Positions 1-6,089 of a stretch of DNA of 18,360 nucleotides are shown piece after piece (the stretch's first letter is position 1; the number at the start of each line of letters is the position of its first letter). Made by a program: the position numbers and the translations under genes. Origin of the DNA: an uncultured Collinsella sp. Its GTDB lineage: Bacteria; Actinomycetota; Coriobacteriia; Coriobacteriales; Coriobacteriaceae. The notes under the pieces are model-generated. The model searched no databases. It was not told the DNA's origin and saw only the letters and a program-made list of their open reading frames with translations. Where the stretch lies: NCBI GenBank assembly GCA_900541725.1, contig UQLB01000034.1, positions 1-18,360 on the forward strand, read 5' to 3'.

Positions 1-58
1 CGAGGCCGAGCGCAAAATGGATTCTAAAAAACACCTTGCCAAATAGGAGCGTCAGCGC

Positions 59-105
59 GAGGCCCGCCTTTCCGTTGCTCCGCAGGAGCAGGAAAGACGG
101 GCCTC
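59..105 (-). terminator. Long stem-loop downstream of the metal ATPase gene, possible terminator
   Basis: The arms GAGGCCCG (59-66) and CTTTCC (68-73) pair with GGAAAG (91-96) and CGGGCCTC (98-105). An inner GCTCC/GGAGC stem (77-81, 85-89) closes on a 3-base loop. It lies about 60 bases beyond the stop of the leftward ATPase gene, so it probably ends that operon. No run of T follows on the minus strand, so it may be a processing or stabilising hairpin instead. Bases 1-58 show no supportable gene. Confidence 0.45.
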
Positions 106-161
106 ATGCGCGAGGACGTTTTCAAAACCAAGCCCGGTCCAGACCGGACAGCCCACGAACG

Positions 162-2114
162 CTACAGGTTCTTGACACCCATCGCGCGCATGGCGTTCAG
201 GATGGCGATGATCGCCACGCCTACGTCGCCGAACACGGCAAGCCACATGTTGGCGATGCCCAGTGCCGCAAGCACCAGAATCAGCAACTTAACGCCCAGC
301 GCAAAGATGATGTTCTGCCAAACAATCGACATGGTCTTGCGCGCCACACGGATGGCGTGGGCGATGTTGGACGGCTTGTCATCCATGAGCACGACGTCGG
401 CGGCCTCGATCGCAGCGTCGGAACCCATAGCGCCCATGGCAATGCCAACATCGGCGCGCGTAAGCACAGGCGCATCGTTGATGCCGTCGCCGACAAAGGC
501 GAGCTTGCCCTTGCCCGATTCGGCTGCCAGCAATGCCTCGACGCGCTCGACCTTGTCGCCCGGCAGCAGCTGCGCGTGGAACTCGTCGAGACTGAGTTGC
601 TTGGCCACAGACGCCGCAACCTCCTCGCGGTCGCCCGTGAGCATGACGGTGCGCTTGACGCCGGCGGCGTGCAGGTCGCTGATCGTCTGCTCGGCATCGG
701 CCTTGACGGTGTCTGCAATCACGATGTGACCAGCGTACGTGTCATCGACCAGTACATGGAGGATCGTGCCGACGACCTCGCAATTGGGCGCTTCGACGCC
801 GGTCGCGGCGAGCATCTTTGCGTTGCCAACGACGACGTGCTTGCCGTCGATGGTTGCCGTCACGCCATGGCCCGCGTCGTTGGTGGAGTCGCTTACGCGC
901 TTGGGGTCGACCTCGCCCTGGTAGGCGACACGCACAGACTGCGCGATGGGGTGATCGGAGAACGACTCCGCAAGGGCTGCGACCTCAAGCAGCGATTGCT
1001 CGGTATAGCCGGCTTCGGGGTGTACTGCCACGACCGAGAACGTGCCGTTGGTGAGCGTGCCGGTCTTGTCGAAGACGACGGTGTCCACGTCGGCGAGCGT
1101 CTCGAGGTAGTTAGAACCCTTGATGAGAACGCCCAGCTTGGAGGCGCCGCCGATGCCGCCAAAGAAGCTCAGCGGGACGCTGATCACGAGCGCGCACGGG
1201 CAGCTGACGACCAAGAAGGTCAGGCCGCGCAGGATCCAGTCGGACCAGGCGCCGGTGATCAAGCCGCCGCCGAGCGCGAGTACCGCGGCCGCGCCGGTGA
1301 CGGCGGGCGTGTAGACGCGGGCGAAGCGCGTGATGAAGTTTTCGGTGCGCGCCTTCTTTTCGCTGGCGTTTTCTACGAGCTCCAAGACGCGCGCGACGGT
1401 GGACTCGCCAAAGGGCTTGGTGGTGCGCACGTGGATGAGGCCCGTCATGTTGATGCAACCGCTGATGATATCGTCGCCGGACTTGGCGGGGCGGGGGACT
1501 GACTCGCCCGTGAGCGCGGCGGTATCGAGCTGTGTCTCGCCTTCGACGATGACGCCGTCGATAGGCACGCGCTCGCCGGGCTTGACGACGATGACGGTGC
1601 CCACGGCGATGTCATCGGGAAAGACCTGTTCGAGCGTGCCGTCGGGCTGCTCGACGTTGGCATAGTCGGGTGCGATGTCCATCATGGCGCTGATCGATTT
1701 ACGGCTCTTGCCCACGGCGTATGCCTGGAACAGCTCGCCGACCTGGTAGAACAGCATGACGGCGGCGCCTTCGGCCATGTGCGGATCGGTGTCGGGGAAG
1801 AGCACCATGGCAAACGCGCCGATGGTCGCGACGGCCATGAGGAAGCTCTCGTCGAACGCCTTGCCGCGGCGGATGTTGTTGTATGCCTTTTGGAGCACGT
1901 CGTAGCCGGCAATCAAAAACGGCACGAGGAACAGTGCGAAGCTGGCGTAGATGTCGCCCGGGGTGCCGAATGCGGCAGTGAGGGTGCCGAGCTCATCGAG
2001 GGCGTACACCACGGCAAAAATGCCCAGCGCTACCAGGATGCGGTTGCGCTTATGCTCGAGTGACTCTTTTTTCTTGCGCTTCTTCTTTTTCTTCTTGGGG
2101 TCGGCGGTGGCCAT
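162..2114 (-). CDS. P1B-type Zn/Cd/Pb-exporting ATPase (ZntA/CadA-like), 650 aa
   Basis: A membrane pump that exports divalent soft metals at the cost of ATP. Visible motifs are TGES (202-205, actuator domain), the metal-site motif SCPC (304-307) in the transmembrane core, DKTGT with the phosphorylated Asp349, the P1B-specific HP pair (388-389), and GDGIND (542-547). Lys609 in the penultimate helix and Asp630 in the last helix fit the P1B-2 (Zn/Cd/Pb) subgroup rather than Cu pumps. The chosen start (ATG at 2114, preceded by GGAAGGA) discards an upstream open extension that overlaps the HMA gene. The N-terminus is unusual: there is no fused HMA domain, but a Lys/Arg block (MATADPKKKKKKRKKK) followed by the first helix. 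The HMA domain is encoded separately just upstream. Last gene of the arsR-HMA-ATPase operon, with its own operator-like site. Family certain; exact metal inferred. Confidence 0.95.
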   Translation of the reverse strand: MATADPKKKKKKRKKKESLEHKRNRILVALGIFAVVYALDELGTLTAAFGTPGDIYASFALFLVPFLIAGYDVLQKAYNNIRRGKAFDESFLMAVATIGAFAMVLFPDTDPHMAEGAAVMLFYQVGELFQAYAVGKSRKSISAMMDIAPDYANVEQPDGTLEQVFPDDIAVGTVIVVKPGERVPIDGVIVEGETQLDTAALTGESVPRPAKSGDDIISGCINMTGLIHVRTTKPFGESTVARVLELVENASEKKARTENFITRFARVYTPAVTGAAAVLALGGGLITGAWSDWILRGLTFLVVSCPCALVISVPLSFFGGIGGASKLGVLIKGSNYLETLADVDTVVFDKTGTLTNGTFSVVAVHPEAGYTEQSLLEVAALAESFSDHPIAQSVRVAYQGEVDPKRVSDSTNDAGHGVTATIDGKHVVVGNAKMLAATGVEAPNCEVVGTILHVLVDDTYAGHIVIADTVKADAEQTISDLHAAGVKRTVMLTGDREEVAASVAKQLSLDEFHAQLLPGDKVERVEALLAAESGKGKLAFVGDGINDAPVLTRADVGIAMGAMGSDAAIEAADVVLMDDKPSNIAHAIRVARKTMSIVWQNIIFALGVKLLILVLAALGIANMWLAVFGDVGVAIIAILNAMRAMGVKNL

Positions 2115-2138
2115 GACTCGTATCCTTCCATTTGAATG

Positions 2139-2158
2139 TATGAACACTCGCTCATATA
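2139..2158 (-). promoter_or_regulatory. ArsR/SmtB-type operator in front of the metal ATPase gene
   Basis: The 20-base site TATGAACACTCGCTCATATA repeats the core of the two sites before the repressor gene: TGAACA, a 2-base variable stretch, then CGCTCATATA. It ends 24 bases before the ATPase start codon and overlaps an AT-rich stretch (TATATG on the minus strand) that could be a -10 element. The ATPase gene may therefore have its own metal-controlled promoter inside the operon. Confidence 0.6.
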
Positions 2159-2167
2159 ATTTCGCGA

Positions 2168-2195
2168 GCAAAGGCCGCGGCAAGCGCGGCCTTGC
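2168..2195 (-). other. Intercistronic stem-loop between the HMA and ATPase genes
   Basis: AAGGCCGCG (2171-2179) pairs perfectly with CGCGGCCTT (2185-2193) around a 5-base loop, with two further GC pairs outside a bulged A. There is no T-tract on the minus strand. It could protect or process the upstream arsR-HMA mRNA, or partly attenuate transcription into the ATPase gene. Confidence 0.4.
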
Positions 2196-2214
2196 GGGTT
2201 GGCGTAAACCTGGG

Positions 2215-2433
2215 CTAGAGAATGATCTCGCAGTCCGGCTCGGCGTCGGCCGTAAACTCCACAACGCGGTCAAGGACCTCGTCGAACTCGGCGTCATCGG
2301 CCTCGAGCGTCAGCTTCTGGGTCATAAAGTTGACGGACACGGATTTGACGCCCTCGAGCTTGGCCAGCTCGTCCTGAAGCTCACGCGCGCAGTTGGCGCA
2401 GTCGATCTCGTCGAGCTTGAACTGCTTTTTCAT
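2215..2433 (-). CDS. Small heavy-metal-associated (HMA) domain protein, metallochaperone-like, 72 aa
   Basis: A single ferredoxin-like HMA domain protein, the size of CopZ-type chaperones. The metal-binding CxxC lies in DCANCA (Cys12, Cys15), followed by the typical helix and GVKSVSVNF strand (about residues 28-36). The Asp before the first Cys is the variant seen in Zn/Cd HMA domains; copper chaperones usually have Met-x-Cys, which supports a divalent metal here. The C-terminus is acidic and ends in PDCEIIL, giving a third Cys (Cys68) that might contribute a ligand. Start ATG at 2433 with AAAGGA just upstream. It lies between the repressor and ATPase genes on the same strand and probably supplies the HMA function missing from the ATPase N-terminus. 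The delivery role is inferred. Confidence 0.9.
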   Translation of the reverse strand: MKKQFKLDEIDCANCARELQDELAKLEGVKSVSVNFMTQKLTLEADDAEFDEVLDRVVEFTADAEPDCEIIL

Positions 2434-2496
2434 GGTGGATTCCTTTCCCCGTATTTGCGGCTTGGGTGCAGGCCGCGCTGGTACCGTGGTTGGTTG

Positions 2497-2862
2497 CTAT
2501 TCGCAGATATGGCTCATGCCCTGGTTGAGCATGGTGTAGACGTGGTCGTCGGCGAGCGAGTATAGGATATTGCGCCCGTCGCGCCGGAATTTAACCAGGT
2601 GCGACTGCTTGAGTGTGCGCAGCTGGTGCGACACCGCGGACTGCGAGGTTTCGGTCGCTTCGGCGATGTCTGCCACGCAGAGCTCGCGGCCCATGAGGGC
2701 ATAGAGGATCTTGATGCGCGTGGTGTCGCTGAAGACCTTGAACAGGTCGGCGAGGTCGTAGAGAAGCTCCTCGTCGGGAAGGTCCTCGGGCGAGCAGGTG
2801 GTGGGGATTGCGGGTTCGGTGGCCTCGATGTCGGGTTTCGTTTCATCAACGCGGATGCTCAT
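2497..2862 (-). CDS. ArsR/SmtB-family metal-sensing repressor, 121 aa
   Basis: A winged-helix repressor expected to leave DNA when it binds metal. The core runs from FKVFSDTTRIKIL (41-53) through ELCVADIAEA (60-69) and the recognition helix SQSAVSHQLRTL (73-84), then the wing (about 91-101). The C-terminal helix carries Asp105, His107, His118 and Glu121. Ligand identities and spacing (2, 11, 3) match the alpha-5 zinc site of SmtB (D104, H106, H117, E120). The alpha-3 region has a single Cys62 (ELCVAD) rather than the CVCD pair of CadC, arguing for Zn/Co-type sensing over CadC-type Cd/Pb sensing; Cys23 lies in the N-terminal arm. Start ATG at 2862 with GAAAGGA upstream. First gene of the operon, under a promoter overlapped by matching operators, so autoregulation is likely. 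Confidence 0.95.
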   Translation of the reverse strand: MSIRVDETKPDIEATEPAIPTTCSPEDLPDEELLYDLADLFKVFSDTTRIKILYALMGRELCVADIAEATETSQSAVSHQLRTLKQSHLVKFRRDGRNILYSLADDHVYTMLNQGMSHICE

Positions 2863-2875
2863 TGCAATATCCTTT

Positions 2876-2932
2876 CATATGAACATGCGCTCATATAACT
2901 AATTTCCAATTATATGAGCGCATGTTCATATG
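2876..2932. repeat. Perfect 23-bp inverted repeat: two ArsR/SmtB operators
   Basis: The arms at 2876-2898 and 2910-2932 are perfect reverse complements separated by 11 bases. Each arm is itself an imperfect 12-2-12 type palindrome (ATATGAACATGCGCTCATAT), the form known for SmtB, CzrA and CadC operators. One lies between the -35 and -10 of the arsR promoter and the other just after the expected transcription start, suggesting two bound dimers. Confidence 0.85.
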
Positions 2933-2936
2933 TCAA
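2909..2936 (-). promoter_or_regulatory. Consensus promoter of the metal-resistance operon
   Basis: On the minus strand TTGACA (2931-2936) and TATAAT (2909-2914) are both perfect sigma-70-type hexamers with a 16-base spacer, expected to start transcription near 2902. The spacer is almost wholly occupied by one operator. A perfect promoter under a tight repressor is a usual arrangement for metal-inducible operons. Confidence 0.85.
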
Positions 2937-3014
2937 TACAATTTGCGTTAATTTCGATGACTGCTTGCCGCCTCTGCGATTTTCTGTGGGTTGGGAGACA
3001 TCGACGCAATGTTC

Positions 3015-3040
3015 GCCAACATATTTCGAGATGTTCGGCC
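3015..3040 (-). repeat. Island motif, copy A
   Basis: Read on the minus strand it is GGCCGAACATCTCGAAAT followed by ATGTTGGC. It is one of four related copies with consensus GGCCGAAYAACTCGAAAA plus ATGTWGGTG. It forms an inverted pair with the copy at 3205-3232, the GGCC ends facing inwards. Confidence 0.75.
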
Positions 3041-3070
3041 AGCATGCTAAGAAAGCCACCTTGAGAAGCA

Positions 3071-3271
3071 TTAGAACTGTTCATATTTGTACTTTATCGT
3101 GTTAAATACCGCGAGAATCAGTTCTTCCTCTACGGGAGTTCCTGCAGAATCAGTTTTATCTAAAGTTATATCGAGCATTGCTTCAGCCAATCTGGTACAT
3201 CGGTGGCCGAATAAGTCGAAAAATGTAGGTGGACATCCGCAGAGATCGCCTTTAGAAGAGCGAATTCTCAA
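3071..3271 (-). CDS. Doubtful small reading frame, 66 aa, unknown function
   Basis: Not a recognised family. It would need a TTG start overlapping the last 20 bases of the long upstream gene, and no ribosome binding site is evident. It reads through motif copy B as PPTFFDLFGH. The rest (residues about 27-66, including AEAMLDITLDKTDSAGTPVE) has a plausible soluble-protein composition, and its codons are AT-rich like the neighbouring accessory gene. An internal ATG would give a 35-residue product. It may be a decayed gene or chance. The opposite strand is also open but reads less like protein. Confidence 0.25.
   Translation of the reverse strand: MRIRSSKGDLCGCPPTFFDLFGHRCTRLAEAMLDITLDKTDSAGTPVEEELILAVFNTIKYKYEQF
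3205..3232 (+). repeat. Island motif, copy B
   Basis: Reads GGCCGAATAAGTCGAAAA then ATGTAGGTGG on the plus strand. Partner of copy A: the pair spans 3015-3232 and encloses 164 bases. It lies 20 bases beyond the stop codon of the nuclease-like gene. Confidence 0.75.
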
Positions 3272-4460
3272 TTAGATCAATAATCGTGTCGTCTTCCGTG
3301 CGGTTTTCATCGATTTTTGCGAACATGTCGCATTCCCAAGGCCCATTGATTTCCTCAGCAAGGGCCCCGACATGTTGCATGTCGTCGGGTTCGGGCACAT
3401 CGTTGATGCTCGGGTCATCAGCTTGCGGATATTGGCTTGCAATTTCGCGCTTGGCGGCCTCTTCTTCTTTGAGTGTCTCCAGGACGCGGCGACCGTATTC
3501 GAAGTAGCGCCGCAAGACAAATTGACGAAGATTTTCTTGCAGGATGGCGAAGTTATCCGGGAGTCGACCGGGCCAGATCTTCTCGCGAATGCGAATCGCT
3601 TCCATGACCCGCCTAAAAGCGGACTGCTTGAAAAATGAATGACGACTAACTGTGATAACGGCATATCCCATGTTTCGCAGCGTGTTTCGGCGCTCCTCGT
3701 CAATTGATTGCTGCTCGGGCTCGTCGTGGTAAAAGCCGTTGTATTCGATATCGGTCATCGAATTTTCGAGCAGCGCGTCGAGGTAGAAAACCGTCCGTCG
3801 CGTTAGGGCGGCGTATCTTTTGGGGACTGGGATCGGATAATCCGTTTTGATAGCGCGTATGGCTAAGCCACCCATTGACTTGGGCATTGTCAGCATCATG
3901 ACAAACGCCGTTTCGAGTGGGGAGCGACAGCCTTCGCGTACATAAGAAAGTGCCTTAAGCGCTTTATTAGATCCACGATACCCCGATGCCTCTGAAAAGA
4001 AGGCTCTGAGCTCTTCAACGCTGGTTAGGGCTGGGCGCTCGCGATATTGAGTTTCGTCGGACGTTCCAAGCGCGTAGGAGCCGCAGATTTCAAAGTAATA
4101 CTCAACGAGCTCCGAAAGGTTGAGGTCGGCTGTTGCTTCTAACGCGCACAGCTTGATATCGACGATGTAGACGTTCGGCTCGAGTTCTAAGTAGCTTTCT
4201 GCATCAAACGTATAGCGCGTGCAGTGGCAGATGCAGCCCTTGCGGTGCCTTTTGGCATTATTGGAAAACGTCAGCACATGGACGCGTTCAGAATCGACAT
4301 TCTTTCTGTTGAGCCATGCTCGTGCCGCTTCCAGGTCGGACGTGGTCGGCGTAGACACCCTGATCTTTTCCATAGGTGTGGGACCGGTCGCGTAGCTTGC
4401 GAGCGAGTTGGCTGTTTGGTATACAGCGCGTGCCGTGGTATGTGACAGAACGATTCCCAT
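3252..4460 (-). CDS. Coriobacterial-type hypothetical protein with PD-(D/E)XK-like nuclease signature, 402 aa
   Basis: No named family can be assigned with certainty. The N-terminus MGIVLSHTTARAVYQ resembles, from memory, a group of hypothetical proteins common in Coriobacteriia that begin with an SHTTA-type motif. Residues about 179-275 look like a restriction-endonuclease-like fold of the DUF559/Vsr/AbiEi kind: SPLETAF (Glu183), YLDALL (Asp228), DIEYNGFYH (Glu239, His245), then D254xxR257 and GYAVITVS. The Asp normally found after EY is Asn241. A Cys/His cluster (CICHC, 76-80) follows residue 75. The C-terminal tail (about 325-402) is acidic and charged. The start at 4460 is chosen from the conserved-looking N-terminus; an in-frame ATG at 4490 is possible, and neither has a clear Shine-Dalgarno. 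Codon use is AT-richer than its neighbours and motif pairs flank it, suggesting transfer. Possible roles: defence, toxin-antitoxin partner or DNA repair, all unproven. Confidence 0.6.
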   Translation of the reverse strand: MGIVLSHTTARAVYQTANSLASYATGPTPMEKIRVSTPTTSDLEAARAWLNRKNVDSERVHVLTFSNNAKRHRKGCICHCTRYTFDAESYLELEPNVYIVDIKLCALEATADLNLSELVEYYFEICGSYALGTSDETQYRERPALTSVEELRAFFSEASGYRGSNKALKALSYVREGCRSPLETAFVMMLTMPKSMGGLAIRAIKTDYPIPVPKRYAALTRRTVFYLDALLENSMTDIEYNGFYHDEPEQQSIDEERRNTLRNMGYAVITVSRHSFFKQSAFRRVMEAIRIREKIWPGRLPDNFAILQENLRQFVLRRYFEYGRRVLETLKEEEAAKREIASQYPQADDPSINDVPEPDDMQHVGALAEEINGPWECDMFAKIDENRTEDDTIIDLIENSLF

Positions 4461-4673
4461 ACGCGCATGATGGCATAGCGGACGCCACATACGTCCGAAA
4501 CTTCGGGCAACGGTATTGGGGCGCGGCTTATCTTCTGCGAACGGTGGGTTTTGAGCTGTCGTATTGAGGGAGCAGCTTTGGCTGGGGAGGTTTCTGCCGG
4601 CTGCCCCTATTTTGATGAACTTTAGTTGCGGATTCGTAGCTTCTAAGCGTTTTTACCGACCGCTCAGATGCCT

Positions 4674-4700
4674 CACCAACATAATTTGAGTTATTCGGCC
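4674..4700 (-). repeat. Island motif, copy C
   Basis: Read on the minus strand: GGCCGAATAACTCAAATT then ATGTTGGTG. It is the most diverged copy. It pairs in inverted orientation with copy D at 4834-4862, again with GGCC ends facing inwards across 133 bases. Confidence 0.75.
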
Positions 4701-4833
4701 TTCTCCTATACAAATGGTGCGATCGCAACGTCCTATTCGAATTGATTCAGGTAGATTTCTGGGGCTTGGATGCGAAATTAAGGCGACTATAGCTTCGATT
4801 GCGGTTCAAGGGGCCTTGACTAGTGGTTCAGCT

Positions 4834-4862
4834 GGCCGAACAACTCGAAAAATGTAGGTGGG
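4834..4862 (+). repeat. Island motif, copy D
   Basis: Reads GGCCGAACAACTCGAAAA then ATGTAGGTGGG. It is nearly identical to copy B and marks the right edge of the AT-rich island. Host-like GC-rich sequence resumes shortly after. Confidence 0.75.
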
Positions 4863-4910
4863 CCAACCTGCCGACTATGTGAAGCACGCGTATTTGCTCG
4901 TTTTGATGAA

Positions 4911-4944
4911 AACTAGGGTGCAGCCATAAGGCTGCGCCCTAGTT
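4911..4944 (-). terminator. Terminator of the exonuclease gene
   Basis: AACTAGGGTGCAGCC (4911-4925) and GGCTGCGCCCTAGTT (4930-4944) form a 15-bp stem with one mismatch or wobble and an ATAA loop. It lies 66 bases past the stop of the leftward exonuclease gene and is followed on the minus strand by a short T-rich tail. Confidence 0.75.
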
Positions 4945-5010
4945 TACTGCGTGCCGGTGTGCCCAGACGGATTGCGCTGTGCCTGGCAGGCGCTCCCGCA
5001 GATGGATCGG

Positions 5011-5979
5011 TTATTTCGCGAATAGGTTCTTGAGGTTGAACTCGGCTTGGACGGTGCGGAGCATGAGGTCGGTGTCGTCGAGGCCCAGGTGCTGCTCGTT
5101 GGCGTCGGCGGCGAGGGTGCCGCGGCGGCGGGCCCAGTTCTCGAGCGCGGCGGGCGCGGACTCGCGGGGGAGCGAGCGGACGTCGGCATCCAGGCTGCGG
5201 CAGATCTGGCGCGAGTCGATGACGATAATCTTGCCGGCGCGGCGTGCCTCGGCGTAACCGTCCAGATGAATTTTGAACCAGCTGTCCTCGAACGCGGCGT
5301 TATGCGCCATGTACGGGTATTTCTTCATAAGCTTGAGCAGCTGCTTCTGCAATTCCTTGTTCTCGCGGAACGGCTTTTTGCTGTCAATGTCGTCCCAGGT
5401 GATGTGGTGGATATTCGACAACGGCACATCCTCGCCGCGGTAGATGTCGGGCAGGCCACAGTAGTGTGCCTCGGCGTCATGCGGCACGGCGTCGCTGGTG
5501 AGATCCATGATCTCCCAGCCCACGTTGATGATATAGCCGCGCTCGGGTGCACGGCCGGTGGTCTCGATGTCGATACCGAGCACGGTGCCCTGGATGGGCT
5601 TGCGGGCGTAGGCCACGCCGAGCGCGTCGCGGTCGCCGCGGATCTCGCGCATGACCGACGCGGCGGTGCGATTTTGCATCTTACCGATGGCGGCGCAGGT
5701 GTCGGCATCGGACAGGCCGCGCGAAAGCGTCGCGGGCGTCACGTTGCGCAGGCGTGCCTCGCCAATCTGGTCGCACAGGTCGCGGTTGCGGTCAGCCAGG
5801 TCGCGCACGGTGGCAAAGTCGAAGCTGGGGTCGCCCTCGGCGGTAAAGTACTCGGTTTCGAGCACCTTAAGGGCCTCCTCGCCCTTCTGGCGCTCGGACT
5901 CCATGGCGCCGTGATCGCCATAGATAAACATGGGAATAAACGGCTGGCGCTCGTATTCGAGTGCTTGTGAAACGTTCAT
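5011..5979 (-). CDS. DnaQ-like DEDDh 3'-5' exonuclease domain protein, 322 aa
   Basis: The C-terminal half (about 133-310) is a DEDDh exonuclease of the DNA polymerase III epsilon superfamily. Motif I is GIDIETTG (Asp137, Glu139), motif II HNAAFEDSW (Asp232) and motif III HLGLDD (His297, Asp302), so all metal-binding and catalytic residues are present. The first ~125 residues are a charged, mostly helical region with no motif I recognise; it contains MFIYGDHGAMESERQKGEEA (17-36). The protein is not a stand-alone proofreading subunit by size or neighbours; a role in DNA or RNA trimming or repair is inferred. Start ATG at 5979 follows AAGGAG at normal spacing. It is divergent from the metal-exporter gene, with a 172-base shared control region, and monocistronic with its own terminator. 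Confidence 0.9.
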   Translation of the reverse strand: MNVSQALEYERQPFIPMFIYGDHGAMESERQKGEEALKVLETEYFTAEGDPSFDFATVRDLADRNRDLCDQIGEARLRNVTPATLSRGLSDADTCAAIGKMQNRTAASVMREIRGDRDALGVAYARKPIQGTVLGIDIETTGRAPERGYIINVGWEIMDLTSDAVPHDAEAHYCGLPDIYRGEDVPLSNIHHITWDDIDSKKPFRENKELQKQLLKLMKKYPYMAHNAAFEDSWFKIHLDGYAEARRAGKIIVIDSRQICRSLDADVRSLPRESAPAALENWARRRGTLAADANEQHLGLDDTDLMLRTVQAEFNLKNLFAK

Positions 5980-6040
5980 ATAACTGCTCCTTGGACGGGC
6001 CGCACCGCGCGGCTCGGGTTCATTGAGATGTGGCGAGATG

Positions 6041-6062
6041 ATAGTTTACCATGGGCAACTAT
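6041..6062. promoter_or_regulatory. 22-bp palindrome upstream of the metal-exporter promoter
   Basis: ATAGTT and AACTAT flank a CCATGG centre: 18 of 22 positions are self-complementary. It ends at the first base of the exporter's -35 hexamer. Its length and symmetry suit a dimeric metalloregulator of the DtxR/MntR kind, but the regulator is not in the window. It also lies in the leader or promoter region of the divergent exonuclease gene. Confidence 0.5.
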
Positions 6063-6089
6063 TGGCATCGCGCCTAGGACAACTACAAT
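6062..6089 (+). promoter_or_regulatory. Promoter of the putative metal-exporter gene
   Basis: TTGGCA (6062-6067) and TACAAT (6084-6089), each one base off consensus, are separated by 16 bases. Transcription should start near 6096, giving a leader of about 55 bases with no room for a yybP-ykoY-type riboswitch. Confidence 0.65.

Larger units (their letters stand above)
2937..3251. other. AT-rich intergenic stretch holding one inverted motif pair
   Basis: No convincing gene starts here. The stretch is AT-richer than its surroundings. It contains motif copies at 3015-3040 and 3205-3232 in opposite orientation and a doubtful small minus-strand reading frame. It marks the left part of the accessory island. 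Confidence 0.6.
4461..5010. other. 550-base gene-free stretch with the second motif pair
   Basis: No supportable gene on either strand. It holds motif copies C and D and, at its right end, the terminator of the exonuclease gene. The part up to about 4860 is AT-richer than the chromosome around it and belongs with the accessory island. No clear promoter for the leftward nuclease-like gene was found. Confidence 0.6.

Noticed and set aside
36..1502. 488-codon plus-strand open frame opposite the metal ATPase gene
   Set aside because: It is an antisense shadow of high-GC codons. Its product is Arg/Asp/Gly-rich with no motif, while the other strand encodes an intact P-type ATPase.
2115..2297. N-terminal extension of the metal ATPase to 2297
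   Set aside because: It would overlap the HMA gene and run through the operator and stem-loop. The ATG at 2114 has a good ribosome binding site.
4528..4728. 66-codon minus-strand frame in the intergenic stretch
   Set aside because: It reads through motif copy C, has a basic, low-complexity composition, and shows no convincing start signal.
3015..4862. CRISPR array from the four motif copies
   Set aside because: The copies alternate in orientation, diverge from each other, and have unequal spacing with a gene between them.
5047..5970. 307-codon plus-strand frame opposite the exonuclease gene
   Set aside because: Shadow of the DEDDh exonuclease, whose catalytic motifs are all intact.
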